Positions 1-9,395 are shown, counted from the stretch's first letter. The stretch: 45,368 nt of DNA from Caulobacterales bacterium (GCA_016234625.1 JACRBD010000281.1:1-45368), one strand, 5' to 3'. Program-made: numbers and translations. Notes: generated from the letters alone by a model not told the origin.

Positions 1-18
1 CAGATTAAATACAGCAAT

Positions 19-78
19 GCATTAAATGGGGACAGCCACTCATTTGCGAGCAAATGAGTGGCTGTCCCCATTTAATGC
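19..78. repeat. Perfect 29-bp inverted repeat with 2-nt loop (GCATTAAATGGGGACAGCCACTCATTTGC-GA-GCAAATGAGTGGCTGTCCCCATTTAATGC)
   Basis: Arms 19-47 and 50-78 are exact reverse complements; overlaps the tetR stop codon. Confidence 0.95.
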
Positions 79-686
79 CCCGCCAGCGCCGCGAAGGCCG
101 CGTAGAAGGCCTCGTCCGGGACCAGCTCCGGCGTCAGGAAGCGCTGGAACAGCAGGCCTTCGGTGACCGCGTGGATCAGCAGCACCAGGGTCTCGGCCGG
201 CATCGGCAGGCCGTCCTCGTCGGCGACGCTGCGCAGCCAGGCCGCGCCGGTGGCGAAGCTGGCTTCGGTGACGGCCTGGACTTCGGCGCGAAGGGCGTCG
301 TGCGACAGGGCGTGGGCCATGCCGGTCAGCCGGCCGAACGCCGCGGCCTCCCGCACGGGAATGGCGGCCACATAGGCCTCGGCCAGGGCGCGCATCTTTT
401 CGGCGAAGGTCGAGTCCGGACGGATCTTCGGCCGGACCGGCGCCCAGTAGGCCTGGCCCAGGGCGATGAACAGGTCGTCGCGGTTGCGGAAGTTGCCGTA
501 GATCGCCCCGCTGGTCATGCCGGCCCGTTCGGCCACCGCCTGCAGGGTGGCGCCATCATAGCCGCGCTCGCGGATCAACTGGCGGGCGGCCTCCAGCAGG
601 GCCGCACGAGTGCGGGCGCGCTTGTCGCCCTTGGGGCGGCGTCTGGCATCGGCGTTCGGGGGGGCGAGGGCAGGGGCGGCGGACAT
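72..686 (-). CDS. TetR/AcrR family transcriptional regulator
   Basis: 204 aa; N-terminal HTH ARTRAALLEAARQLIRERGYDGATLQAVAERAGMTSGAIYGNFRNRDDLF. Confidence 0.9.
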   Translation of the reverse strand: MSAAPALAPPNADARRRPKGDKRARTRAALLEAARQLIRERGYDGATLQAVAERAGMTSGAIYGNFRNRDDLFIALGQAYWAPVRPKIRPDSTFAEKMRALAEAYVAAIPVREAAAFGRLTGMAHALSHDALRAEVQAVTEASFATGAAWLRSVADEDGLPMPAETLVLLIHAVTEGLLFQRFLTPELVPDEAFYAAFAALAGH

Positions 687-777
687 GTCGCGGACTCGAT
701 GGGCTTGCCAATTTATAGGAAGTATATTTTATAAGGCTAGTACATTTTATGAGCGCTCCGGCGCGGCAGGGCCCTCC

Positions 778-2001
778 ATGACCACCCCCGACCCCATCGC
801 CGCCACGCTCGGCCGCTACGTCGACGCCGACGAGATCGCCGGCGCCGCGACCCTTGTCTGGAAGGACGGCCGGGTCGTCCAGACCTGCGCAACCGGTTGG
901 CGGGACAGGGAATCGCTGGACCTGCTCGAGCGCGACGCCATCTTTCGCATCGCCTCGATGACCAAGCCGGTGACCTCGGTGGCGGCCCTGATGCTGGTGG
1001 ATGAGGGGAAGATCGCCCTGACCGACCCGATCAGCCGCTGGGCCCCCGAGTTCGCCCAGATGCGGGTGCTGCGCTCGCCCACCGGTCCGCTGGACCAGAC
1101 CGATCCGGCGGTCCGCGAGATCACCTTCGACGACCTGCTGACCCATCGGTCGGGCCTGACCTACAGCTCGTTCCACGACGGTCCGATCCAGAACGCCTAT
1201 GACGCGGTGCTCGGCAACCAGATCGACAGCCATGTCGCGCCCGACGACTGGATCGCCGCGCTCGCCGGCCTGCCGCTGATCGACCAGCCGGGCGGCGGCT
1301 TTCACTACGGCAATTCCACCGACCTGCTGGGCTTCCTGGTCGCCCGCATCGAGGGCGAACCCCTCGGCGCGGTGTTGCAACGCAGGATCTTCGACCCGCT
1401 GGGCATGAAGGACACGGGCTTCTTCGTTCCGGCGGGCAAGGCCGACCGCAAGGCGCAGATGTACGGTTTCAACGCCGACGGCGTCCTGACGCCCAGGCCG
1501 ACCGGGGCGGGCGGCGCCGGCAGGGTGCTGCCTGACCGGACCACGGCGACGCCTTACGAGGCCGGCAGCGGCGGCCTGTGGTCGACGCTCGACGACTACC
1601 TGGCCTTCGCACGGCTGTTCGTCGAGGACGGGGCGGTGGACGGCGTACGGCTGCTGCGGCCGGAAACGCTGAAGGCCATGATGACCAACCAGCTGAGCGA
1701 GGACCAGCGCGCCCGCGGCGAGACCCTCGGCATGCCGATCTTCACCGCCCACGGGTTCGGCTACGGCCTGGCGGTGGTCATGGACCCCGCCAACGCCGCC
1801 GTGACCCGCTGCAAGGGCGGTGTCGGCACGGTCGGCTGGCCCGGCGCCTACGGCGGCTGGTGGCAGGCCGACCCGACCACCGGCACGGTGATGATCTTCC
1901 TCGCCCACAACGTCATGGAGCCGGAACTGATGGCCATGGGCATCGGCCTGAACGTCTACGGCGCCATCACCGAGTTTCATGGGCTGGCGAGCGCGTTATA
2001 A
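778..2001 (+). CDS. Serine hydrolase, beta-lactamase/esterase family
   Basis: SMTK (SxxK) motif, LMLVDEGKIALTDPISRWAPEF, GLWSTLDDYLAFARL; ATG at 778 inside longer ORF. Confidence 0.9.
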   Translation: MTTPDPIAATLGRYVDADEIAGAATLVWKDGRVVQTCATGWRDRESLDLLERDAIFRIASMTKPVTSVAALMLVDEGKIALTDPISRWAPEFAQMRVLRSPTGPLDQTDPAVREITFDDLLTHRSGLTYSSFHDGPIQNAYDAVLGNQIDSHVAPDDWIAALAGLPLIDQPGGGFHYGNSTDLLGFLVARIEGEPLGAVLQRRIFDPLGMKDTGFFVPAGKADRKAQMYGFNADGVLTPRPTGAGGAGRVLPDRTTATPYEAGSGGLWSTLDDYLAFARLFVEDGAVDGVRLLRPETLKAMMTNQLSEDQRARGETLGMPIFTAHGFGYGLAVVMDPANAAVTRCKGGVGTVGWPGAYGGWWQADPTTGTVMIFLAHNVMEPELMAMGIGLNVYGAITEFHGLASAL

Positions 2002-2082
2002 CCCCCCTTTCTGGGCAATAGCATCCCGCCCGTCGTCTGGCAGAAGCACGCCGACGACCTGGCGAGCCGAAAGGGCGATGAC

Positions 2083-2604
2083 GTGCATACAAAGCGAGCA
2101 ATTGGCATTCTGGCGGCGACAGCCCTGACCATCGCCGCCGGATCGGCGCAGGCCTATCCGCCCAGGGAGAGCGATTGGGTCGCCCTGTCGACCAATGTCG
2201 GCGCGGCGATCGCCGCCTGGGACAAGGCTGACTTCATCGGCGCGATCAACAGCGCCCCCGCCGGCGACTCCGGCGCCGCGCGCGCGATCCTGCGTCAACG
2301 CATGGCCGGCTTCGACGCCGCCTGCGGGGCGATCCGCGAGCAGATCGGCTCGGGCGGTCTGTTCGGTCCCGATCTGTGGACCCAGGGCTTCCGTCAGACC
2401 TGCTGGGCGATGGCCACCCTGGAAAAGGACTTCACCCCCAGCAACCAGGCCAAGGTCTGCGGCGAAGCCAAGGACGCGATCAACTTCTTCAAGCAGTACA
2501 AGCCCGCCCGGTCGCCGGCGGCCTATCCCCTGGCCGCCGAGCACGTGGCCCGGTTCGTGGCCATCAACGAGACGCTCAAACAAGCGGTCCAGCGCTGCAG
2601 GTGA
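2083..2604 (+). CDS. Hypothetical secreted protein
   Basis: 173 aa ORF, GTG start, N-terminal signal peptide (GILAATALTIAAGSAQA). Confidence 0.6.
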   Translation: MHTKRAIGILAATALTIAAGSAQAYPPRESDWVALSTNVGAAIAAWDKADFIGAINSAPAGDSGAARAILRQRMAGFDAACGAIREQIGSGGLFGPDLWTQGFRQTCWAMATLEKDFTPSNQAKVCGEAKDAINFFKQYKPARSPAAYPLAAEHVARFVAINETLKQAVQRCR

Positions 2605-2763
2605 TGTCGCGGCGCGGCAATCGCCAGTGTCAGTCCGATCTGTTCGCGCGATGGGGGATAAAGCCGGCGGCGTATTAAAAACGCCAACGAATTTAACGCC
2701 TTACGGGAGAGCGGCGCTCGCCTGTCGCGGGTGCGCGACGCCGGCGCCGGTCCGGGCGGACCG

Positions 2764-3303
2764 CTACTGCGGCCTGAGGCTGTTGACGGTCGCCTCGAAG
2801 ATCGGCCGGGAGGCGGCCAGATCCTCCGGCACGGCGTAGCAGCCCGCCAGGACGATACGGCCGGGCAACAGGTAAAGCCCGATCAACGCATCCACCTCGA
2901 CCTGCTGTTCCGGGAAGGCGCCGGGCAGCAGCCGCACCAGGCCGGTGCGGAAATACAGGCCGCCGTACGGCTTGACTGCGGTCTCGACCATCTCGAGCTT
3001 TGCGGCCTCCACGCCCAACAGGTTGGCCCAGTCGGCCACGGTCCAGGCGCCGGAGGCGTAGACGTTCAGGTCGGCCTGGCTGATGCCGTCCATGCTGGCC
3101 ATGCGGTTCAGCTGGCTGTTGCAGGAAACAGGGCCGGTGATGGTTGGGGAGTCGGGCATCGTGGCCGAGACGATGTCGCCATGGGTCTCCTGGGGCCAGC
3201 CCGCCGGGAAGGTGACGGTATAGCCCTCGGCGGCCGTGGCCGCGGCCGGAACCAGCAATGCGGCGATCGCCGCCGTGGCGAGTGCAAGACGCCTGAGTGG
3301 CAT
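2764..3303 (-). CDS. Hypothetical secreted protein
   Basis: 179 aa with signal peptide MPLRRLALATAAIAALLVPAAATAAEG. Confidence 0.65.
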   Translation of the reverse strand: MPLRRLALATAAIAALLVPAAATAAEGYTVTFPAGWPQETHGDIVSATMPDSPTITGPVSCNSQLNRMASMDGISQADLNVYASGAWTVADWANLLGVEAAKLEMVETAVKPYGGLYFRTGLVRLLPGAFPEQQVEVDALIGLYLLPGRIVLAGCYAVPEDLAASRPIFEATVNSLRPQ

Positions 3304-3388
3304 GGAGAATCCCCGATTATGGTCGCGACGCTAGGGGGGCGAATCCGCCCGGTCAATCATGTCGCCGCCAAGGGGCCGGGTCGGGCGC

Positions 3389-4168
3389 TCAGCTCGCCGT
3401 CATGCCGCCGTCGACCACCACCTCCGACCCCGTCATGAAGGCCGCCGCGTCCGAGGCGAGGAACTTGATGGCGTTGGCGATATCGATGTCGCGGCCCAAC
3501 CGGCCCATGGGATGGGCCTGGGCGAACCGCTCGCGGGTCGAGTTCGCGCCCTCGCCGGTGACCGCCATCGAGGCGGCGGCGGCCTGGGCCATCATCGGTG
3601 TGTCGATGATCCCCGGATGGACTGAATTGACCCGGATTTTCAGCCCGCCCCGGGCGCATTCCAGCGCCGCCGACTTGGTCATCAGCCGCACCGCGCCCTT
3701 GGAGGCGTTGTAGGCCAGCCCCCCGGCCTGACCCACCAGCCCGGCCACCGACGACAGGTTGATGATCGACCCGCCGCCGTCCCAGCGCTGGGCCCGCTCG
3801 GCGATGGCCGGAATGGCGTGCTTGAGGCCCAGGAACACCCCCTCGACATTGACCTGCTGCATGCGCCGGAAGTCCTCCAGGGCCGTCTCGACGATCGGCT
3901 TCATCCAGAAGATGCCGGCGTTGTTCACCAGAATGTCCAGCCCGCCGAAGGTCTCCCGGGCGAAGGCCACGGCGGCGACCCAGTCGGCCTCGACGGTGAC
4001 GTCATGCTTCACCCAGGCGCCGCCGACCGCCTCGGCCGTGGCCGTCCCGTCGCCGACGTCGCTGACCACCACCCTGGCTCCCGCCGCCGCCAGCGCTTTG
4101 GCCGTGGCCGCGCCGATGCCGCGCGCCCCGCCGGTGACCAGCGCCACCCGTCCTTCGAGATCGTTCAT
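3389..4168 (-). CDS. SDR family NAD(P)-dependent oxidoreductase
   Basis: TGGARGIG, NNAG, S...YNASK, C-terminal DGG. Confidence 0.95.
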   Translation of the reverse strand: MNDLEGRVALVTGGARGIGAATAKALAAAGARVVVSDVGDGTATAEAVGGAWVKHDVTVEADWVAAVAFARETFGGLDILVNNAGIFWMKPIVETALEDFRRMQQVNVEGVFLGLKHAIPAIAERAQRWDGGGSIINLSSVAGLVGQAGGLAYNASKGAVRLMTKSAALECARGGLKIRVNSVHPGIIDTPMMAQAAAASMAVTGEGANSTRERFAQAHPMGRLGRDIDIANAIKFLASDAAAFMTGSEVVVDGGMTAS

Positions 4169-4230
4169 GCCGTCCTCCCCTGTTTGTTGACTCGGGCTAT
4201 AGCTGGAACTTCGGCTTTCAGGGGAAGGCG

Positions 4231-5286
4231 ATGCCGCTCAACAAGACCAGCATGCAGATCATCCATCTGCTTAAGGCCAACGATCTTGGTGGGTTGAAGA
4301 GGGCATTCGCGGATCATCCGGAAGAGGTCAATGTGCACAACGGCATCGCAGGAGGCACCCTGCTGCACCACGCCGCCAGTGAGAGCAGTCCCGAGGTGGT
4401 CAGGCTGCTTGTGGGCCTTGGGTTCGACGTGAATCTCACCGGCGCGACGCGGGGAGACCTGCCGATCGATTCCGCCGCGGCTTATGCCAACGTCGAAAAC
4501 GTCCGGCTCCTCATCGCCCTCGGTTCACGCCTCGACGTCAGCGAGCCGCAAATCAATCCGTTGCTTGCGGCGATCACAGCGGGCAGGGGGTGTTCGGAGG
4601 ATGACGTTATCATCCGCGCTCCCGAGGTCGCCGAGGTACTGCTGAGGGCCGGTCTGGACTATCGGAAGCACTACGCCAAGCAGGGCAGCAAGGGCGCCAA
4701 TGCCAAGGAAAAGGCCGAGAACTGGGGCGCGCTCACGATCAGGGATATCATCGTGGCCTGGGAGCGCGCTGAGGGGGCTGGCGGCTTGCCCCAATTGCCG
4801 CTCGAGGCCCTTTTCTACAAGGCCGCGCGAGCTCATGACCTGGCGGCCGTGCGTTCCCTTTGTGAGGCCCATCCACAGCGGTTTCTGGATGGATCACACC
4901 CGGACCGACCCACGCCGTGGGAGTTCGACACCTGGCTGCATTGCGTCGCAGTCAGCAGCTCGCCGGAAATCGCGGACTACCTGCTAGGCAAGGGCGAGGA
5001 TATCGAAGCGCGGCCGCGAGAGTTCAGTCCGCTGTGGACCGCCGCGCGAAACGGCAATCTTGCCATGGTCCGCCTTCTTCTCGATGCCGGGGCGAAGATC
5101 AAAGCCAGAGAGAAGTGGTCCCCCCTCTTTGCCGCGGTCAGCAATGACCACATCGATGTCATAAGGGCGCTATTAGACGCTGGCGCAAACCCTCACGCCC
5201 GCAGCGGGCGTAGTCCATCGACGCTCGATTGGGCGCGCCAGAATGGACACGCGGAGGCCGCCGAACTGATGGCGGAGTACTGCTAG
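4231..5286 (+). CDS. Ankyrin repeat domain protein
   Basis: Multiple repeats, e.g. GGTLLHHAASESSPEVVRLLVGLGFDVN, SPLWTAARNGNLAMVRLLLDAGAKI. Confidence 0.9.
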   Translation: MPLNKTSMQIIHLLKANDLGGLKRAFADHPEEVNVHNGIAGGTLLHHAASESSPEVVRLLVGLGFDVNLTGATRGDLPIDSAAAYANVENVRLLIALGSRLDVSEPQINPLLAAITAGRGCSEDDVIIRAPEVAEVLLRAGLDYRKHYAKQGSKGANAKEKAENWGALTIRDIIVAWERAEGAGGLPQLPLEALFYKAARAHDLAAVRSLCEAHPQRFLDGSHPDRPTPWEFDTWLHCVAVSSSPEIADYLLGKGEDIEARPREFSPLWTAARNGNLAMVRLLLDAGAKIKAREKWSPLFAAVSNDHIDVIRALLDAGANPHARSGRSPSTLDWARQNGHAEAAELMAEYC

Positions 5287-5295
5287 AGAGAGCGG

Positions 5296-5754
5296 ATGAT
5301 CGATCCCAACGGCATCGCCCACATTCAGCTGACCGTGCGCGACGTGGCGCGCAGCCGGCCGTTCTACCACCGGCTGCTGCACGAGACGTTCGGGATGCCG
5401 ATCCAGTACGACATCCCGGGCGTGGTCTTCTACTGCATCGGCGGGCGCACCGGGATCGTCATTCGGCCGGCGGCGCCGGGGCAGGCCGACACGGCCTTCG
5501 ACCAGTGGCGCACGGGCCTGCACCACTTCTGTTTCCGCCTGAGGTCGGAAGCGGACATCGACACCCTGCATGCGGTGCTGGTCGAGATGGACGCGACCAT
5601 CGTCCGGGCGCCCGAGACGGGGCCCTGGGCGGAGGGCTACTACTCGGTCCTGTTCGAGGACCCCGACGGCATCCGCATCGAGGCGGTGTTCATCCCGGGG
5701 GTGGGGAATCTGCCGGCAGCGCGCCAGGGGCCGCTGACGCCGCCGGTCAGTTGA
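5296..5754 (+). CDS. VOC (glyoxalase/bleomycin resistance) family protein
   Basis: HIQLTVRDVARSRPFYHRLLHETFG, ending FEDPDGIRIE. Confidence 0.88.
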   Translation: MIDPNGIAHIQLTVRDVARSRPFYHRLLHETFGMPIQYDIPGVVFYCIGGRTGIVIRPAAPGQADTAFDQWRTGLHHFCFRLRSEADIDTLHAVLVEMDATIVRAPETGPWAEGYYSVLFEDPDGIRIEAVFIPGVGNLPAARQGPLTPPVS

Positions 5755-5759
5755 GGACC

Positions 5760-6086
5760 CTAGGCGATGGCCTTGAGACCCTTTGCCCGCACCAGATTCA
5801 ACAGTTTCAGAGACGGGCCGTCCGGCCGTTTCTCGCCGCGCTCCCACTTGCTGACCGCGTCCTTGCGGACATTCAGATAGCGCGCGAACACCGGCTGGGA
5901 GACCTGTTCCCGCTCCCGCAGGGCGCGGATCTCAGCGGGGGACAGGCTTTCCACGGTGGTCAGGCACATGACGTCAAAGCTGCGCATCGTCGCCTGATCG
6001 ACCAGGCCGATACGGTGCAGTCCCGAGACGGTTTCATGCATCGCGGCGAGGATATCGGACTCGGGCTTTCGGGCATTCGTCGTCAT
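5760..6086 (-). CDS. XRE-family HTH antitoxin of a HigBA/RelE-type module
   Basis: MTTNARKPESDILAAMHETVSG...LREREQVSQPVFARYLNVRKDAVSKWERGEKRPDGPSLKLLNLV; overlaps the toxin 3' end. Confidence 0.85.
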   Translation of the reverse strand: MTTNARKPESDILAAMHETVSGLHRIGLVDQATMRSFDVMCLTTVESLSPAEIRALREREQVSQPVFARYLNVRKDAVSKWERGEKRPDGPSLKLLNLVRAKGLKAIA

Positions 6087-6459
6087 TGATCTCCAGCTCC
6101 AGTTCCACCAACTCACCTTGCGCGACGGCTCGGGCGAGATCGCCGGCACAATGGTTCAGCAAGACGGCGGCAGTCGCCTGCACCACCTCAAGTTCCTTCT
6201 TCGTCACATTCGCCCTGGCACTCTTGGCGAACCCATAGACGAAGAAGCCCGATCCGCCGGTGCAAAAGGCCAGGAGCGTCCGGAACTCGCCGGATTTTCC
6301 CGCGCCCGCCCGCGCCACGCGCTGTTTGAAGACCCCGCCGCCGAGATCGGCGTCCCAATGGCCGGACATCACGGCACGAGCCGCTTCAAGCAACGCTTCA
6401 TCTTCCAAGCGGGCCTTGCGGGCGAACCGCGAGAACGCCTTGGTCTTGTAGACGCTCAT
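6034..6459 (-). CDS. RelE/HigB-type toxin (phage-derived RelE-like family)
   Basis: MSVYKTKAFSRFARKARLEDEALLEAA...GVFKQRVARAGAGKSGEFRTLLAFCTGGSGFFVYGFAKSARANV; toxin-first order. Confidence 0.82.
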   Translation of the reverse strand: MSVYKTKAFSRFARKARLEDEALLEAARAVMSGHWDADLGGGVFKQRVARAGAGKSGEFRTLLAFCTGGSGFFVYGFAKSARANVTKKELEVVQATAAVLLNHCAGDLARAVAQGELVELELEINDDECPKARVRYPRRDA

Positions 6460-6477
6460 CTGTTTGCGCCTGTCTAT

Positions 6478-6506
6478 TATGTAGCTCTTAGAGCTATAGA
6501 AATCAA
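6478..6506 (-). promoter_or_regulatory. Predicted promoter/operator of the RelE/XRE module
   Basis: Minus strand: TTGATT (6501-6506), 17-bp spacer, TACATA (6478-6483), with 15-bp palindrome TAGCTCT-T-AGAGCTA (6482-6496) overlapping spacer and -10. Confidence 0.55.
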
Positions 6507-6617
6507 GGACCTCATTCGTCCGGGGTTTCGTCAGGCTGCAATGTTAAATTATGCCATCTAAGGAAGAGTGATGGGGGAAAAATTGCAGCAGGCGGGCCGC
6601 TCGTGGTTGAGGAACCT

Positions 6618-6674
6618 GTGCAAGCTCTACCCGCCCACCGTCTCTCCGTCGCACCTATGATGGACTGGACGTAG
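6618..6674 (+). pseudogene. dusA: Displaced 5' end of dusA (VQALPAHRLSVAPMMDWT-stop), putative attL
   Basis: In-frame LSVAPMMDWT as in intact dusA (23104-23133) then TAG; GTG start with GAGGAA upstream. Confidence 0.75.
6657..6670 (+). repeat. Left 14-bp direct repeat (ATGATGGACTGGAC) of putative dusA island
   Basis: Exact match to 23119-23132. Confidence 0.8.
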
Positions 6675-6910
6675 TTTTTAATAAATTCAAGTAGTTACGT
6701 GGAATGGTGTGCGCGGACTGCACACGGATGTTCGCGTTCTCTCTCGCTTTCGTTCTCACGACGTGCGCCGCTCTGCTCCGAACTTCCACGCAATTGTTCG
6801 TGGCAGACCGCTGTGTCCCTCACCCTTGGCCGGAGATGCGACGCGAGCTGGGCAGTCAGAAAATGCACCGCTCGGTAAATTTTCCGATCAGATCCCGCTT
6901 AAGCTGGATA

Positions 6911-6980
6911 GTTGTCCCGTTCGGGATAACTTTTGACTTCGGAAAGACATTAGTCGATAAATGCCCCGAACGGGATAATT
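6911..6980 (+). promoter_or_regulatory. hipBA promoter flanked by two palindromic operators
   Basis: GTTGTCCCGTTCGGGATAAC (6911-6930); TTGACT (6933-6938), 17 bp, GATAAA (6956-6961); ATGCCCCGAACGGGATAATT (6961-6980). Confidence 0.65.
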
Positions 6981-6985
6981 GGGCT

Positions 6986-7216
6986 ATGGATCCTTCTATC
7001 ATCGGCGACGCCGTCCGGCGCGCCCGCAAGGGCATGGGCTTGCGGCAGGACGAACTGGCCGCCGCGGCGGGCGTCGGCCTGAGATTTCTCGTGGAACTGG
7101 AGCGGGGGAAGCCGACCATTCAGCTGGGTCGTACCCTCGCGGTTCTGGCCGCGGTCGGCCTCGACCTGAGTGTCGTCCCGCGTCAGGCGCCGCCCGGTGC
7201 GGCGCTGCCGTCATGA
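6986..7216 (+). CDS. hipB: HipB-like XRE antitoxin
   Basis: MDPSIIGDAVRRARKGMGLRQDELAAAAGVGLRFLVELERGKPTIQLGRTLAVLAAVGLDL. Confidence 0.88.
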   Translation: MDPSIIGDAVRRARKGMGLRQDELAAAAGVGLRFLVELERGKPTIQLGRTLAVLAAVGLDLSVVPRQAPPGAALPS

Positions 7217-8466
7217 CCAAGTCACTTTCCGTATGGTGGGACGGCAGCCAGGTCGGTCTCCTGCGGATCGACGAGCATGGCGATCTGGCCTTCACCTATG
7301 GAGCCGACTGGCTCGCCGATCCGCGAAGACCCGCCGTATCCTTTTCGCTGCCTCGACGCGCCGAGCCGTTCAATCGCCGGGAGACGCGACCCTTCTTCGC
7401 CGGGTTGCTTCCCGAGGAAGGTCAGCGCGAGGCGGCGGCGCGGGCGCTCGGGGTTTCCAAGGCCAACGATTTTCGCCTGCTCGAGCGACTCGGCGGAGAC
7501 GTCGCCGGCGCCTTGACCCTGTGGCCGGAGGGGGAGGCGCCGCCCGCACCGCGTGATCTGGCGGTCGCCCAGCCGCTGGACGACGACGGGCTGCTGAAGA
7601 TCATCGACACCCTGCCGACCCGGCCCTTCCTGGCTGGCGACGAGGGGGTGCGTCTGTCGCTTGCCGGCGCTCAGCAGAAGCTTCCGGTCGTGATGGTCAA
7701 CGGCCGCATCGCCTTGCCCGTGCCCGGACAGCCGAGCACCCACATTCTCAAGCCTCCGATCACCGGCCTGCCATCGACCACAGAGAATGAGGCGCTTGTC
7801 CTGCGCCTCGCGGCGGCGATCGGTCTGCCGACCGCGCCGGCGGAGCCACGTCGAACGGGAGATCGGCCCTATCTTCTGATCGAACGATACGACCGGACCG
7901 TCGGCGCCGACGGCGCGATTCGAAGGTTGCATCAGGAGGACTTCTGCCAAGCGCTCGGCATAGCGCCCGAACGGAAATACGCATCGGAGGGCGGTCCGAC
8001 GTTCGCGCCATGCTTCGACCTGCTTCGCCGCGCTTGCGCCCAGCCCGCGCCGGCCATCTTGCGCCTCCTCGACGCGGCCATCTTCAATGTCGCTGTCGGC
8101 AACGCCGATGCGCACGGGAAGAACTATAGCCTGCTCTATCGCCCGGAAGGGATAGGCTTCGCGCCACTGTACGATCTGCTTTGCACGGCGGCCTATCCTG
8201 AAGTTCACGCGAAGCTGGCGATGAAGATTGGCAAGCGGGCGAGCTTGGAAGAGTTCACGCCCGATACCTGGAGCGATTTCGGGCGCGAGATCGGCATGAG
8301 CGCGCCGTTCGTGCGTCGCCGCGTGGCCGCCCTGGCGGAGTTGATTCTGGCGCGCGTCGAAGGCGTGGCCGGAGAGATATCGGCGGCCGGCTTTGAGGGG
8401 GCTGAACTGCGCCGGTTCGTGACCATCGTCCGCAGGCGGGCCCAGACACTTCTCGACAAGACCTAG
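7213..8466 (+). CDS. hipA: HipA-type kinase toxin
   Basis: 417 aa; FAGLLPEEGQREAAARALGVSKANDFRLLERLGGDVAGAL, SLAGAQQKLPV, GNADAHGKNYSLLY; ATGA overlap with hipB. Confidence 0.93.
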   Translation: MTKSLSVWWDGSQVGLLRIDEHGDLAFTYGADWLADPRRPAVSFSLPRRAEPFNRRETRPFFAGLLPEEGQREAAARALGVSKANDFRLLERLGGDVAGALTLWPEGEAPPAPRDLAVAQPLDDDGLLKIIDTLPTRPFLAGDEGVRLSLAGAQQKLPVVMVNGRIALPVPGQPSTHILKPPITGLPSTTENEALVLRLAAAIGLPTAPAEPRRTGDRPYLLIERYDRTVGADGAIRRLHQEDFCQALGIAPERKYASEGGPTFAPCFDLLRRACAQPAPAILRLLDAAIFNVAVGNADAHGKNYSLLYRPEGIGFAPLYDLLCTAAYPEVHAKLAMKIGKRASLEEFTPDTWSDFGREIGMSAPFVRRRVAALAELILARVEGVAGEISAAGFEGAELRRFVTIVRRRAQTLLDKT

Positions 8467-8472
8467 AGCCGC

Positions 8473-9395
8473 GTGCCGCCCAAGCGTTGCGAAAAGCATT
8501 CACCGAGCGAGGGGCCGGCTTCAGGAATGGCCACCGTAACCGCCACCTCTCCCGCTGCCACGAAGGTGGGTCTATTCAGAAGCTTGTTCCGAGGGCGAGA
8601 AGACGTGTTTCCCAGCCGGTGGGAGAACTCAAAGACCGGCAAGGCCGGATACGCACCGGTTTGCCGGAACGAGTGGGTTCGAGGCGTTTGCGCGAAGCCC
8701 GCGGTCAAATGTGGTGAATGCGCCAATCAGGCCTTCGTCCCGATAACGGACGATATCGTGGCCGCTCACCTGAAGGGCAAGAGATCCAACGGAGCGACCA
8801 ACTTCACCATCGGGGTCCACAGAGACCCGCCATTCAAGCGCTCTACGCCGAGCTCGCCGCTGACCCCGCCCGGAACGACCTGATCTTCGAGGACATCCTC
8901 GCCGCGCTGGAGGCGGGGCGTTCGCCCCTCGTGATCACCGAGCGCAAGGACCATCTGGATCTGTTGTCCGAACGCCTGTCGAAATTCGCCAGGAATGTCG
9001 TCGTCCTGCGAGGCGGGATGGGCGCGCGGGAGACGCGGGCCGCCGCCGATCGGCTGTCGGCGATCCCCGACGAAGACGAAAGGGTGATCATCGCCACCGG
9101 CCGCTATCTCGGCGAAGGTTTCGACGATGCCCGGCTGGACACGCTGTTCCTGACCCTGCCGATCTCCTGGCGGGGGACATTGGCCCAGTACGCCGGCCGC
9201 CTTCATCGGATGCATGCTGCAAAGCGCGATGTTGTCATCTACGACTATTTCGACGCGGACGAGCCCATGCTGGCTAAAATGGCCGCCAAGCGTGAGGCTG
9301 GCTACAGGAGCCTGGGCTACATGGTGGCGGTGGGCCGCGAGGCCGGCGATCAGGCTGTCAGAGCCGCCCGAGCGACCGCAGGCTCCGGAGCATGA
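8473..9395 (+). pseudogene. Decayed TOTE-type primase-helicase: N-terminal fragment joined out of frame to helicase C-terminus
   Basis: Frame 1: LFRSLFRGREDVFPSRWENSKTGKAGYAPVCRNEWVRGVCAKPAVKCGECANQAFVPITDDIVAAHLKG; frame 3: ALYAELAADPARNDLIFEDILAALEAGRSPLVITERKDHLDLL...ATGRYLGEGFDDARLDTLFL...YAGRLHR. Confidence 0.8.

Noticed and set aside
556-1980. 474-aa minus-strand ORF
   Set aside because: Antisense to the serine hydrolase; low-complexity Arg/Gly/Ala/His/Gln-rich translation typical of high-GC shadow ORFs
6704-6985. N-terminal extension of the hipB ORF
   Set aside because: Covers the promoter and operator region; HTH protein starts at 6986
7222-8499. 425-aa minus-strand ORF
   Set aside because: Antisense shadow of hipA
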